From assembly GCA_015501585.1 (NCBI GenBank), contig JADNRY010000227.1:35170-99169 (forward strand): 64,000 bases of DNA, read 5' to 3'. Made by a program: the position numbers and the translations under genes. The stretch's first letter is position 1, and every line of letters starts with the position of its first letter. The notes beneath the pieces are model-generated. The model saw nothing but the letters and a program-made list of their open reading frames with translations. It searched no databases and was not told the DNA's origin. The DNA comes from Rhodocollybia butyracea. Its lineage: Eukaryota; Basidiomycota; Agaricomycetes; Agaricales; Omphalotaceae. Shown here one piece after another: positions 32,156 to 42,900 of the stretch.

Positions 32156-34338
32156 TCAAAGAGGAAGACTTTCATCTAAGAGTTGGAAACTGGGGGTCCT
32201 TGAGTGCTGCGCACGGTCAGAGCTAATAAGATCTTGGATTATGGTGGAGGAAACTGTGTGGCCTGAATAGCGTCGGATGGCGAATACCAAATATTCAAAA
32301 GAGATATTCCCAGATATTTGGACCAGCAGTGATTCCCATACAAGTCCTGGAAGGTCCAAAGGTGGACCTTCCTTATAGGTAGCAAGGACCCAGTTTATGG
32401 CATCTTCAGCAGTGAGCTCTATACATTGTCCAGCATGAACAAATTTCACTGGGCTTAGCCCAAAAGCCAATGCCGAAAGAGCAGAAGCGATATTGCAGTT
32501 ATGATCTGAGATGGTGGACTCATAGAGTGGGTGAAAGTTTTCTTTGATGCAATGAGCAGGTATGGAGCTTCGGAGATGGATTCCTGCGCGAAGCCAACCC
32601 TCCACCTCGTCTAGGTTTGTTGAGGTGCGTAGATGTGTATAGATTCGCACCAACACCTGTAGTTCATCTGTGACCTTCCCCAGCTTTTCTGAAATTTTTG
32701 AAGGAAATGCCCCAAGTGACTGACAAAGAACACTCTTTGCAGATGGATTAGAGGTATAGAAGCCAAGCCATGTTAGAGAAGCTATATCCGGATTCCTGTG
32801 CCTGACAGTTATGGAACGTTCCTCTCCTTTCAAAGTTCTACTAACATATGGCATATGAAAATGTGGAAATTTTGAATCCAGGGGTCGTTTCTGTACCCAG
32901 GTATAGGCAGAAATTGTAATGTAATATATTCCCCAGAAGAGCCCATAAAGAGCGGGTGAGAAGAGCAGATGCGTAAGCGTTGTCCTGTAAGAACATTGAA
33001 CAGTGAATAGTGGGAGGAGAGTTGCTGTGAGGTAAAGAACAAGAACAGTCACAGAGATTGCACCAATGACATATGCCATAGTGATGCTCAAAGGAATGAG
33101 GAAGATGACAAGCCCAGCAAAGAATAGTATCAGGGCTAGATGGAGTAGGGTGGGGAGCAGTCCAATGAGCGACTGAACCCGCCATTTCTCGAGCCCATCA
33201 AAGCGGTATTGCCGGATAAGTGCTTGTTCACGGGGTGTGCCAGTGATAATGGACATATACTGACGAAGCCACTGCTTTGCAAGCACTGCAAAGAGAGCAA
33301 CAGAAAGTGAAATAATAAGGCTTGTAAACCATAGACCATTTACCCATAGGTCAAGGATGGCAGGAGAGAATGTAGTAATGGTGGGAGGAATGTTCAAGGT
33401 GGTGGTACTATTTCCATTTGCACAGACCAGCATGGTCAACTCACTGAGATAAGATGCAGAGAGCTGAGTGTTGTCTTGAGACAGTGACTGTGATGTTTGT
33501 GCCACAAACGTTGTGAGGACAGCAGAGAAAAGACCAGCCTGCAAAGGCATCAGCAACTCCAATTCAAATGACGTGCCAAGGAGCATACAAAGACCAATAA
33601 GATATCCAAACTGTCGCTCAATTCTCCGACCATATCATTGTCGAAAGCGGCCGCTTCATCGCCATAGACCCTCCAGACGCGAGCTTCCTCATCAAGCTCG
33701 TGATAACATTCATCTTCCGGATATTTGACCGTATAATCATAGTTTGCTACCACAGTTCAATGATCAACAACATTGAAAACAAATACGCGAAAATTATTCA
33801 CATACCTGCCAAAGGATCTCGTGTTGTTGGGTCCTTTTTCAATCCAAACCAACGAGGCTTGAAAGGTCCACTTTTAGTGCCTTGCTTGATCTTCTTCTCC
33901 GAACCGGTGACGGCGTAGTGTAAACCCGAGACTGCTTCGTGGAGAGAGCTCAATATACTTGTGAGAGTAGTATCGGCTGGTGGATCAGATGCCTGGGTGG
34001 GAGAGTATTATTTGGTGGGTCGGGTGCCCAAGCAGGATGAGCACTTGTGCAGATGTAGGTTCTGCTACTGGTAGAGCTTGGACATGAAGCGAAGAGGGTA
34101 CAGAAGGATCCGAGCCCACTTGAAAACTGCTTGTTACTTGAGACGTTCCAAGCGCGGGAGCTGTGTGTGTGTCTGAATTGGATTGTAGTACGGTAGCCTC
34201 GCGCTCCTCCCGCGCCTGCATCATGGAATGCATACTACGCATGAGAGAGAGCATTTCTTCTGAGTAGTTCATCCCAGAGTGATTATTGTCGAGAGAATCT
34301 TTGGATGGTTGCTCCATTGGTGGGTGTAGAAGGGTCAA
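32156..34338 (-). pseudogene. DUF6535 membrane protein, copy 2, frameshifted
   Basis: Same structure as copy 1: exon 1 from ATG about 34,317 (or 34,338), exon 2 33746-33589, exon 3 33538-32156, with introns 33747-33805 and 33539-33588. The core is almost identical (LDILLVF joined to AGLFSAVLTTFVAQTSQSL), while the C-terminal third has diverged. In exon 1, against copy 1, about 4 nt are lost near 34045 and 1 nt near 34000, with a 3-nt gain near 33970. The start frame therefore stops at 33985 and does not reach the DUF6535 core. A downstream start could still give a shortened core protein. Function unknown, as for copy 1. Confidence 0.8.
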
Positions 34339-34650
34339 AGGGATAAAAGTCAGTCGCGTGTGCTAAAGGTGTATTAGACAGCTTTGATGGGTTGGGACCC
34401 ACAGTAGTCACATGCAAAGGAGCAGAAAGATTAAACAGTTGTCGGAGCGAAGTTCGAACATCATATCATGCAAGAAAGGCGTTGGCCCAGCCTCTGCCAC
34501 CGTGGTCCATGAGCCATAGTGACTAGATGAATATTCAATCTTTTCCACTCTTCTTTACTGATTAACGATATGTTCTTTTCATCGTCTTGTGAAAGTACTT
34601 TTGTTGAACTCTCGTGTTGCTCTCGTGAGGTTTTAAGCACTTTTCCAAGT

Positions 34651-35060
34651 GCTGAAGCTCGCAGATGCGGGGCACCCAAGTTATCAAAACTTGATGGGGA
34701 TTCTCAAATAGCTCAGAAAAAGCTCAGAAAAGTGCCAAAAAGGTGATTTGACATTTTACTGATGTACCGGGCTAGCGAGGTTCTCTCGGCATAGTCACGG
34801 CGAACATGAATTGAGCACTCTCCATTGAAATCCAAGGCATACATACATACATCTACGAGATGTACATCGTGAACTCCATGAGTCTTCTCTTTGTGCACAA
34901 ACCGTTCATTATATTGGCATATCCGTCTTCATAACAAAATACAAAGAATAGTGTAGCTCAGGGGGATCACTCCGTCCCTTACGATTGTTAGTCGGAATAG
35001 TTTGAACGCAGTTGCAACTTGAATAAAAAAAAAAAGTCCAAATAGAAAAAATCATCCATA
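34651..35060. other. intergenic with nucleolar-gene fragment
   Basis: 34763-34810 resembles exon 2 of the nucleolar gene. A T-run on the minus strand just downstream of the tRNA (35,030-35,051, shown as A-runs on plus) is the likely pol III terminator. Confidence 0.5.
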
Positions 35061-35141
35061 GCCCACCGCGAGGGTCGAACTCGCAGCCTTCAGATCATGT
35101 ATATAAAAGTCTGACGCTCTATCCGATTGAGCTAGGCGGGC
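35061..35141 (-). tRNA. tRNA-Lys(UUU) with 8-nt intron
   Basis: Acceptor stem GCCCGCC pairs with GGTGGGC (one G-U). D-arm/A-box is TAGCTCAATCGG. The anticodon stem TCAGA/TCTGA encloses CTTTTA, an 8-nt intron (TATACATG) after position 37, then A; the anticodon is TTT. The T-arm/B-box is CGAGTTCGACCCTCG. The intron position is canonical for nuclear tRNAs. A T-run terminator lies just 3' on the minus strand. Confidence 0.93.
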
Positions 35142-36361
35142 TTCGATATTGTATACAGTTATAAGCCCCACATAACGAAATGGTAAACGAACAACTTACT
35201 TGTTATTGCACCTCCCGCGCTTGTTCCAACACTTACCAGCGCTAAAGGCGCCAAACCGTATCCGAAATCCTGGTTCTTCCCAGCTCACAAGGTACGTCTA
35301 CACTGCTCTACAGAATCCGATTCGGAAACCTCCGATATCAAGGCTTCATCTAGAACTTTTTGAATTCCTCCTAACATATGTACTTACATAGAATTCTAGA
35401 ACACCTGCGGGTGCGTCAGATGTCGATGCTCCGTTCCTTATTGACCAATTGCGTTCGGGCCAATAGTGTCCCAGCTGTGTCCCAGCCTAGTTCCCCGTGT
35501 GGGTCCTCGATATCAGGATTGCGATATGATATAACTGGATCGAAGCTGAACATTCTGGGGTGAGGGCCTGCTAGAGCGTGGGTCAGACTCCTAAACGGTC
35601 CCAGTTCCCAATCCGAGTCTATTCCAAGTCTATTCCGACTTGTGTCTGTGTATTCTATTCTAACCCCTCTGCATATTCGTATCCGGATTCGGTATTTCTG
35701 ATATCTGAGTTCTCTCTTCATTCTGATCTCTCGCGTTGCATCCCTATATCGCATCGCATCGAGTAAAAAGCAGTCCATTTGCCATTTCCACGCCCGCCCA
35801 AGTGGCCGATTGTGTGGACCAGTCAAGTAGTGTTGATGCGATTTAACAGCCGATTACATATGTAGACGTGTAGTGTCTAGTAGTCGTGTAGTTGTGTCTA
35901 GTCAGTCGTGTGGTTGTAGTCGTGTGGTTATGTCAGTTAAAGTTATGTGAGTTATAGTCGACTTGTAGTTACGTCGCGTCATGTAGTTAATGCATTTATG
36001 TATGTTACCACCCAAAGCAAGCACTTTGCAACAGGCAAAACGAAACGACAAAAAAAAAAACCCAAACGAAGTTACAAACATACATACATACATACATATG
36101 GCCAGGCACTTCTAACCTAAACAAAGAAACCCTAAAAGTACATACGGGATACCAAACCTGATACAACATAAAAAACAAACGAAGAGATGCTAGGAAAAAC
36201 ACATGGAGTGGCGAGGCGCGCAGTCGCTAGGTAATACAAAAACTTATACAACTTTGTATCTATCCTTGTAGTACAACACAGAGTCCGGTCAAAAAAACAA
36301 GTCCATCAGCATCAGAAACGGAACAACGAGATGGAGAGATGAACAATCCATCCGACCTCAG
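35142..36361. other. intergenic, no gene supported
   Basis: ORFs here (35416-35826 minus, 35378-35766 plus) are overlapping shadows. 35850-35960 is a low-complexity gtcgtgtagttgtgtctagt tract, and catac repeats occur at 36078-36098. Confidence 0.4.
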
Positions 36362-38387
36362 TTAGTTGCCGACCTCCACGGCGACCCCATGGCTCGTCTT
36401 CTGCTTCTTCGCCCGTGGCCGCGATTTGTCCTGCTTGTCCTGCTTGTCCAGCCTATCATGCTTGTCCCGCTGTTCTCGCGTATCATGCTTTTCCCGCTGA
36501 TCGACCTTGTCCTGCTTTTCCTGCTTATCGCGTAGCTCCCGTTTCTCCTGCTTATCGCGTTTAGCCTGTTTGTCGTGCTTGTCTTTCTCTTTGTCCAGCG
36601 GGCACTTGATGTGCTCCTGGTAGCAGCGCGCGCAGGAGGCCATTGCGTTTAGCCGGAAGCATTTGCTGTTGCAGGCGGAGCAGGAGGAGCAGGAGGGGGC
36701 TGTGGGGAAGGGGGTAGGGCGAGGATTAGACGAGGGATAGGGAGAGCGAGGAAAGAGGAGAGGGAAGCGGAAAGAGGAGAGGGTAGAGAGGGTATAAAGA
36801 TAGGGATAAAGATAGGGAGTAGGAAGGAGGAACAAAACGAAATGAGATACGAGATCCATATATACGAGATCCAAAAATCCCACGTACAATATACTTGGCC
36901 GGTGCCAATGAGCGTCCCCCCTTCGAGTCTCAGATAGAGAGATTCATCGTCCTCGCTCTCATCAGCATCTTCATCATCATCATCATCAGCATCAGCATCA
37001 ACATCACGGGGCCTGCGCACCCCACGGGGGTGTTGCTGTATCTGCGTCTGCGCTAGCGGTAGTGTCTGAGTTGGCGGTGTTGGCTGTGCTGGCTGTGATG
37101 ACGGTGTGGGCTGTGTCGCGGGTGGTATCTGCGTTTTCCCAATCCCAATCTGAGCTGTTTGCGTTTGCGTTGGCCCTATCGGGTGTATCGGGCCTGTCGT
37201 CGGCGACATCTAAATTTCAAGGAATCAAAGGGATCAAATCCAGGCATTCGGTCAGCGTTTGGAGCCATATGGGAAAAATCACATGGATATCACCTTTGCG
37301 TTGACAGCCTGTGGATGCGCGGGTAGTGTTGGTTTCGACGTGCGCGTTTTCGGTTGGGCTGGGTTTGTTGGGTTTGTTGAATTTGTTGTTGGGAGGTCGA
37401 TGTCAATTTCGATTGGAATTGGGTTGGCGATTGAGTTTGGGTTTGTGGGGTTTGTGGGGCTGGCATCGCTGGGCGGCGACGGCAGGCTTATGGTCGTGAG
37501 TTTCGCTGTGGTGGGCCTGGCCGCAGTATTGGCGGGGCCGGACCCACGACGACCTGGGAGCTTCGGATGATGATCTGATTTCGCGTGCGCGAGAAGAGAA
37601 ATGTCAGCCGACGTGAGCGAGAGAGGAACGAGATCATCTAGGATTTTCCCGGGGAGCAATCGTGGGCTCTGGAGGGGAGTAGGAGCGGTGGGAGGAGGAG
37701 AACGCGAGTCGACGCACGTGGAGAGATCGGAGAGGGGAGAAGACATGTCGTCTATTGGGTCAAATATAGGGTCAAAAAGATTTATAGGTGACGGGCCGTG
37801 TTCGTCAGCTAGAGGCTCATCGCGGAGGACAGCCCATTCTTCTTCAGTAGGATAATCGCTTATGAGGACTTCGGCGTTGAGAAACGCCTGGACTTTTGCG
37901 AGGATGGCGCGGTCTTTTTCTTCCTCTCTCTTTTTGCGCAGCCGGTCTTCCTCCTCCTTCTGCTTGCGCCGCCGCTCTTCTTCTTCTTCCCAGATCTTCT
38001 TGCGCTCCTGGGCAGCGGATTTCCATCGTTCGTCGAGCCAGCGTTCGTCCCATGTCCAGTGTACGTGCTTGAGAAGAAAGTTGTCGGCGGCGCGAAGAGA
38101 ATGCTTCACGTCGTCGGAATCAGTGTAGGGTTTTTCGGTTTCTGCGGTTATAATACGGACAACGCCGCGGTATTTTGCCTGGAGATGTTCGTTAACGAGA
38201 TTAGCGAGATTATTAGAGAAATTAGAGAGATTATTGAACGTACAACTGCATGTCCAAAGCTTTTAGTCCAGCGTCGGACACTAGAGTCATCTGCCAACGA
38301 TAGTTTGTCCTTTTTGGCGACGTGCTCGACGAGAGTTAGGGCAGCTTGGTTGATTGCTGTGGTCAAGCTCTGCGAAAGCTGAGCCAT
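36362..38387 (-). CDS. Zn2Cys6-like protein with N-terminal coiled coil (four exons)
   Basis: Exons 38387-38244, 38178-37294, 37209-36888 and 36699-36362 join in phase to about 562 aa. Residues ~1-70 include KYRGVVRIITAETEKP. A highly charged coiled coil follows (EEEEERRRKQKEEEDRLRKK, ~100-135). Then come a Ser/Pro/Asn-rich disordered middle and an acidic DADADDDDDEDADE run. Near the C-terminus, cysteines are spaced C-x2-C-x6-C-x7-C-x2-C-x6-C (CSSCSACNSKC then CARCYQEHIKC), the Zn2Cys6 binuclear cluster spacing. The tail is a long KQEKRELRDKQEK-type basic repeat ending AKKQKTS. It is probably a nuclear DNA-binding protein, unusual in having the cluster near the C-terminus. The donor GTACGT at 36887 is preferred over 36894 because only it keeps the frame. 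Transcribed away from the F-box gene. Confidence 0.75.
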
Positions 38388-38557
38388 GCTGGTGGAGCGA
38401 AAGTAAACAGAGAGAAAGCAAAAGATGTAAACTGTTCCGTGATTCGCTGCATCTTTAAGTATTTTTCTACTCCCGTTGGCGGTTGATGGGAGAAACGCGA
38501 GAAGCTTTGGCCGGCGATATTTTACTCGCCGATCCGTGAGAACAGGGTATCTTAGTA
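38388..38557. promoter_or_regulatory. 170-bp divergent promoter
   Basis: Lies between the start codons of the Zn2Cys6-like gene (minus) and the F-box gene (plus). The last ~55 bp (gccggcgatattttactcgc onward) are also kept upstream of the F-box pseudogene. No clear TATA. Confidence 0.55.
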
Positions 38558-39997
38558 ATGGCAACTGATGTCCTTCCCAACGAGATTCTAGCCCAAATCT
38601 TTCTCGGCTGCAGTCCGCTCGAGCTCAGCCATGTATCTGCTCGTTGGAGAGCTGTGGCTTTGGCTCTTCCACCAATATGGACCTCTATCTTAGTGTTTGC
38701 ATACGAAAACCCACACTCCGAGGCTGTCAGAAATCTTACTGCGCTTTTCATCGATAGGTCTGCAGCTTGCCCGCTGGATATCTTCATAAATGTACCAGAC
38801 GCCAGATCGCTTATAATTGACATTCTGTGGCCACATGCACATAGATGGCGCTCTGTTCATTTCGTCGAACTGGACTTTTTTCCGAGGAATGAACCGGGAA
38901 ACGAACTAACTATGCTAGAATCGTTTACTTTTATGCCTGAATCCACCATCCCTCAGGAAAGTCTTAAACCCATACTCACATGGTCTAATTCGCCGAGGCT
39001 GCACACGCTCGTTCTCGACATCTCCTTCCATGTCCTGGACCAGCTAGTATTTCCATGGCATCAGATCCAGCATCTTACAATGGAAAATATTGATGTAAAC
39101 GAGATGCACTTGGCCCTCCGACTATCTACCTCCATCGTTTCGGCCACGTTTAACTACTGCATCAACGAATTCTCATTCCGGGACCCTATACCCTATACAT
39201 GTTCCCTCCTAACTTCTCTCACCATCCGCGCCAATCGCCGCCTCGAAACACTCGGTCCCGATATCACCCACTGCGTCTTTCCCTTCCTCCAAACCCTCTC
39301 CATCACCGGCGGCCTGGAGGAATTTTCGTTCAGCCACGGCATCGTCCCATGCATCACTGCCCTAATCATTCGCTCCGGTTGCCACCTAACCTCCCTCACC
39401 CTCCACGGCGTCTCCTACAACTCCAAGCTCCTCATGGAGCTCCTCCAAGCCGTCTCTCCCTCCCTCACCAAACTCGACTTATGCGACGTCGACCATCGCG
39501 CGTGGAATTTCCTCCAAATGGATCTCTGGCTCCTCATGACGCTGATTTGGGTGCCAACATCTACGCCTTGGGAGGACGAGGCACATACACATACGTTTAC
39601 GTCTCCAGGACAGATGTTGCCCTATTTGCGCGAATTCGGGATTCGGACGCCCAGTCCGAGTAGTGCGCGCAGAGATTTAACGAGCCACGATAAGATTGAA
39701 GTGGTTGTGAAGATCGTCGAGTCGAGATTCGAGCATCCGGAAAGCCATACCCCGAATAACCAGGATAACACGAATAACATGAATACCCAGAACCAGAACA
39801 CTCAGAACACCCCGAATAGCCCGAATACTCTCAACCCGAATACCCCAAATCACGTACTACCATCCCCTGCCACCCACACGGGAACCGTTCTCAAGCAGAT
39901 CCACCTCGGACGTCTCTGGGCCGCCCGCATTCCTGATAAACTCACACAACGCCTCCGTGCGCTCGAAGACGCGGGCTTGAAGATCTCCGCGTTGTAG
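38558..39997 (+). CDS. F-box/leucine-rich protein (479 aa, single exon)
   Basis: ATG at 38558; intact. The N-terminal F-box is LPNEILAQIFLGCSPLELSH followed by VSARWRAVALALPPIWTSIL (residues 5-45), the surface that binds Skp1 in SCF ubiquitin ligases. The rest is a leucine-rich-type arc (LHTLVLDISFHVLDQL, IQHLTMENIDVNEM, LLTSLTIRANRRLETLG, LTSLTLHGVSYNSKLL) that would hold the substrate. It is interrupted near residues 410-440 by an Asn/Thr-rich stretch with QNT and PNTPN repeats. This is the typical agaricomycete F-box expansion family; the substrate cannot be told. Base composition rises in GC in the second half. It has an inverted, decayed duplicate at 21522-22643. Confidence 0.92.
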   Translation: MATDVLPNEILAQIFLGCSPLELSHVSARWRAVALALPPIWTSILVFAYENPHSEAVRNLTALFIDRSAACPLDIFINVPDARSLIIDILWPHAHRWRSVHFVELDFFPRNEPGNELTMLESFTFMPESTIPQESLKPILTWSNSPRLHTLVLDISFHVLDQLVFPWHQIQHLTMENIDVNEMHLALRLSTSIVSATFNYCINEFSFRDPIPYTCSLLTSLTIRANRRLETLGPDITHCVFPFLQTLSITGGLEEFSFSHGIVPCITALIIRSGCHLTSLTLHGVSYNSKLLMELLQAVSPSLTKLDLCDVDHRAWNFLQMDLWLLMTLIWVPTSTPWEDEAHTHTFTSPGQMLPYLREFGIRTPSPSSARRDLTSHDKIEVVVKIVESRFEHPESHTPNNQDNTNNMNTQNQNTQNTPNSPNTLNPNTPNHVLPSPATHTGTVLKQIHLGRLWAARIPDKLTQRLRALEDAGLKISAL

Positions 39998-42900
39998 GTA
40001 CCAGTGTAGATGTTTCAGCTTTCAGTGCGCCGCACTAGTCCTACGATTAGCTGTTTTCGTGTATACTATACTTAAAACTCGAAATTGGTGTTTTCCATAT
40101 ATAGCTCCAAGTAACGTATAAAGAAAGCTCCTCGAAGTATCGCAGGTGCCTTATCCCGACAATGAAATGAAATACGAAATGAAATACGAAATACACAAAT
40201 TCTTTCATTCAAACCATTCATACCATTCATACCAACTCCTTATATCCAACCTCTTTCATTCATATCATTCATACCATCTCCTTATATCCAACTTATACCA
40301 CTACCACTTATATCCTTAAGTATCCTTATCCTTATCCGTACTGTTATCAGCTATTATTAGCTCACTCTACCTTCTACACTCTACACCCTCCCGCCTTGCG
40401 CATGCGCATCCGATCCAGTCCCTGGCAAGTACCAGATGCTATAAATATACACAGATAACTCGCAAGACATACCAAATCCATATACCATCAGTACCTATTA
40501 GTACCTTATGAGTACCTATGAGTACCTCTGACCGACCTCTATTCTCCTCTATTAGACCTCTATTACCGGCCTATTACCGGCCTATCACATAGTACCTATT
40601 AGCACCGGAGCCTGCGACACCTCCAACGTTCACGATCAAGGTTCTATCTCTTCTATCTGATACTATCTGATATGGTATACATATTTCTAACATATCTTCT
40701 AACATATCTTCTAACATATCTTCTGACATGAGATCAAGATACCGTAGTAGTATTGGAGCTGGCATGAATTGGATTGGAGCCAGGAGATTAAAAAGCGATG
40801 CGATGGAACATTTTGAAGAAGGTTCAGAAGGGGCGGGGTTCGAATTCGTCGAGGTTCCGAAAGTAAAGTGATATGAAGTGGACAGAAGAGGAATGACAGA
40901 AGTGAAATGACAGAAGAGAAGAAGAGAAGTGAAGAGAAGTGAGCGAGAAAGGGAATTTTATGTGCGTCCCAGTCGAGCTTGATACCAAATTCCCAGCCCC
41001 CTGACCCGAGCGCTGGCGCTGAAACGCTGAACACTGAACACTGAAGCGCCACGCCAAAAACATACCCAATGATCGGCGAACTTGAGTTTGCATATGTACG
41101 CGTCCTGAAATAAAACATACCGGATCTCAAGTACATCTCTACTCTACTCTATTTTTTATCCATCTCCTTGTTTACCACTCGGAACCCACCCGGAAGAGAG
41201 TCGGAAGAGAGTCTGTGCAGCGGGAGATCGTACTTGCGTTCGCATATGCACTCAATCACGAATCAAGAAACGTACTAAAACATAAACAGATCTCCACATC
41301 TCTGCTCTATTTTTTATCCATCTCCTTTTCTTACCACTCGGAACCCAGTCGGAAGAGAGTCTGCGCAGCGGGAGATCCTCCACCGTACAGCCTGACCCGC
41401 TGGTGTTTCAAGTTCGTTGCAAACGAGAGCCTGGTAACCTAGGACCTCCTCCCTCCGAGTCGTTGTTAACAAGTTCGGCTGTGGACGCAACTGTAAATAG
41501 AAAACGTTTGGTAGGGCTAACACTTCACCTCGACTCTCGCCAGGCCAATACGCTGTTGAGTCAAGTCCTCCTTCCTCTCCTTCTTCACTTTCCCCTGTAC
41601 CCCTACGTACCCCCAACCCCCCGCCCCGCCGTTCCTTAAATAACTGTTCCTTAAATAAAGACCCCTCCCCTTGGAATCTGGATATTTTTGGAATATTTGA
41701 ATAGGGGTTCGCCTGCCGCCAGAACTGCCAACAGAGCCCCCCCCCGGTCGTCGTTCTTTCCTTCCTTCTTTCGAACCCTTTCTAGATTCATTCCTAGATT
41801 CGCATAAAGCGCTGTTTTTTTGTGGTATCAGACCGTATCACTTGTTGATAGGTGCAGCCAATGCTGCCGCTGCGCTTCGTACTAAGTATGGAGTCCTCCT
41901 TCCTCTCCTTTTCTGCGTAGTACAACCCCCTGGCCCCTGGCCCGGCCGTTCCTTAAATAACTCTTTCTTAAATAAAGGAACCCCTCGAATATTTAAATGG
42001 GGACTCCTGCCAATTGAGCCACCAGAGTCACCAGAGCCTCGTCGTCCTTCTTTCCTTTTCCGATTGTCTTCCTAGATTGCATAAAGCGCTGCTTCTTGGA
42101 GTATCACATGTTAACAAGTGCACACCAACGCTGCTGTGCTTTGTACTTAAGCAGTACTTATCAGTCACTGTCGTATCGCTGTTGGGTCGCTATTGCTTGG
42201 CCAGTTGTAACCAGCTGCAAGCCCGTTTCTTTCGCTTCCTTGGGCTCCCTTTGGCGCTTCAGCTCTGGAGAGACTAGTTTACATTTGTGGCTGCGTGGTC
42301 CCGCATGGGCGAGACTGACTGCAGTACGCTCATTTGTATTTGGCAGGGCTCCCGCATGTCCGCATGTCCGCACACTAAATTGTTTAAAACCTAAAATTGT
42401 CAATGTTTAGCGCTGCAATATTCGTACTAGTGTTATGTAGAGATTATTGACTCTTTGATCAGCTTTGATCAGCTTGGATCAATTTGGATAACTTGGATCA
42501 GTCAAGGATCAGTCAAGGATCAGTCACTGTTGCCCGCCGTTGCTCGCTGTTTGCATTACCGTTGCTGTTGTGAGCGGCGGTCCTATCTCTGTTGCGGGCC
42601 CGTCATTTTGGCTCCTCCCGCTTTGGCCCCGAGTGGTGGCGCAGAGGAGTCAGGACGGGTACTTGGCGCATAAGAAATTTCATTCCAAGAAGGATACTAA
42701 GAATAGAATTATATGTACCTATACAGTACAGCTGCACCCCACTCTCGAAAGTACTAGACCCCATGTCGCTTTGAAGCAAAGCCTCCGAGTCGACAACGTC
42801 ACAACATGGTCCTGTGAGATTCATTAAGATCTAAACTCTAAAATATGTTTTACTCATAGCCTCTTATAGCGCCTGCCTCCGTGTCGAGCTCATCAGTTAC

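Noticed and set aside
36721..36890. Extra coding exon between the two last exons of the Zn2Cys6-like gene
   Set aside because: The stretch is a long pyrimidine-rich tract ending CACAG on the minus strand, as expected of an intron, and the frame closes only when it is removed.
39199..39663. Second plus-strand ORF inside the F-box gene
   Set aside because: Overlaps the F-box frame entirely; arises from its GC-rich second half.
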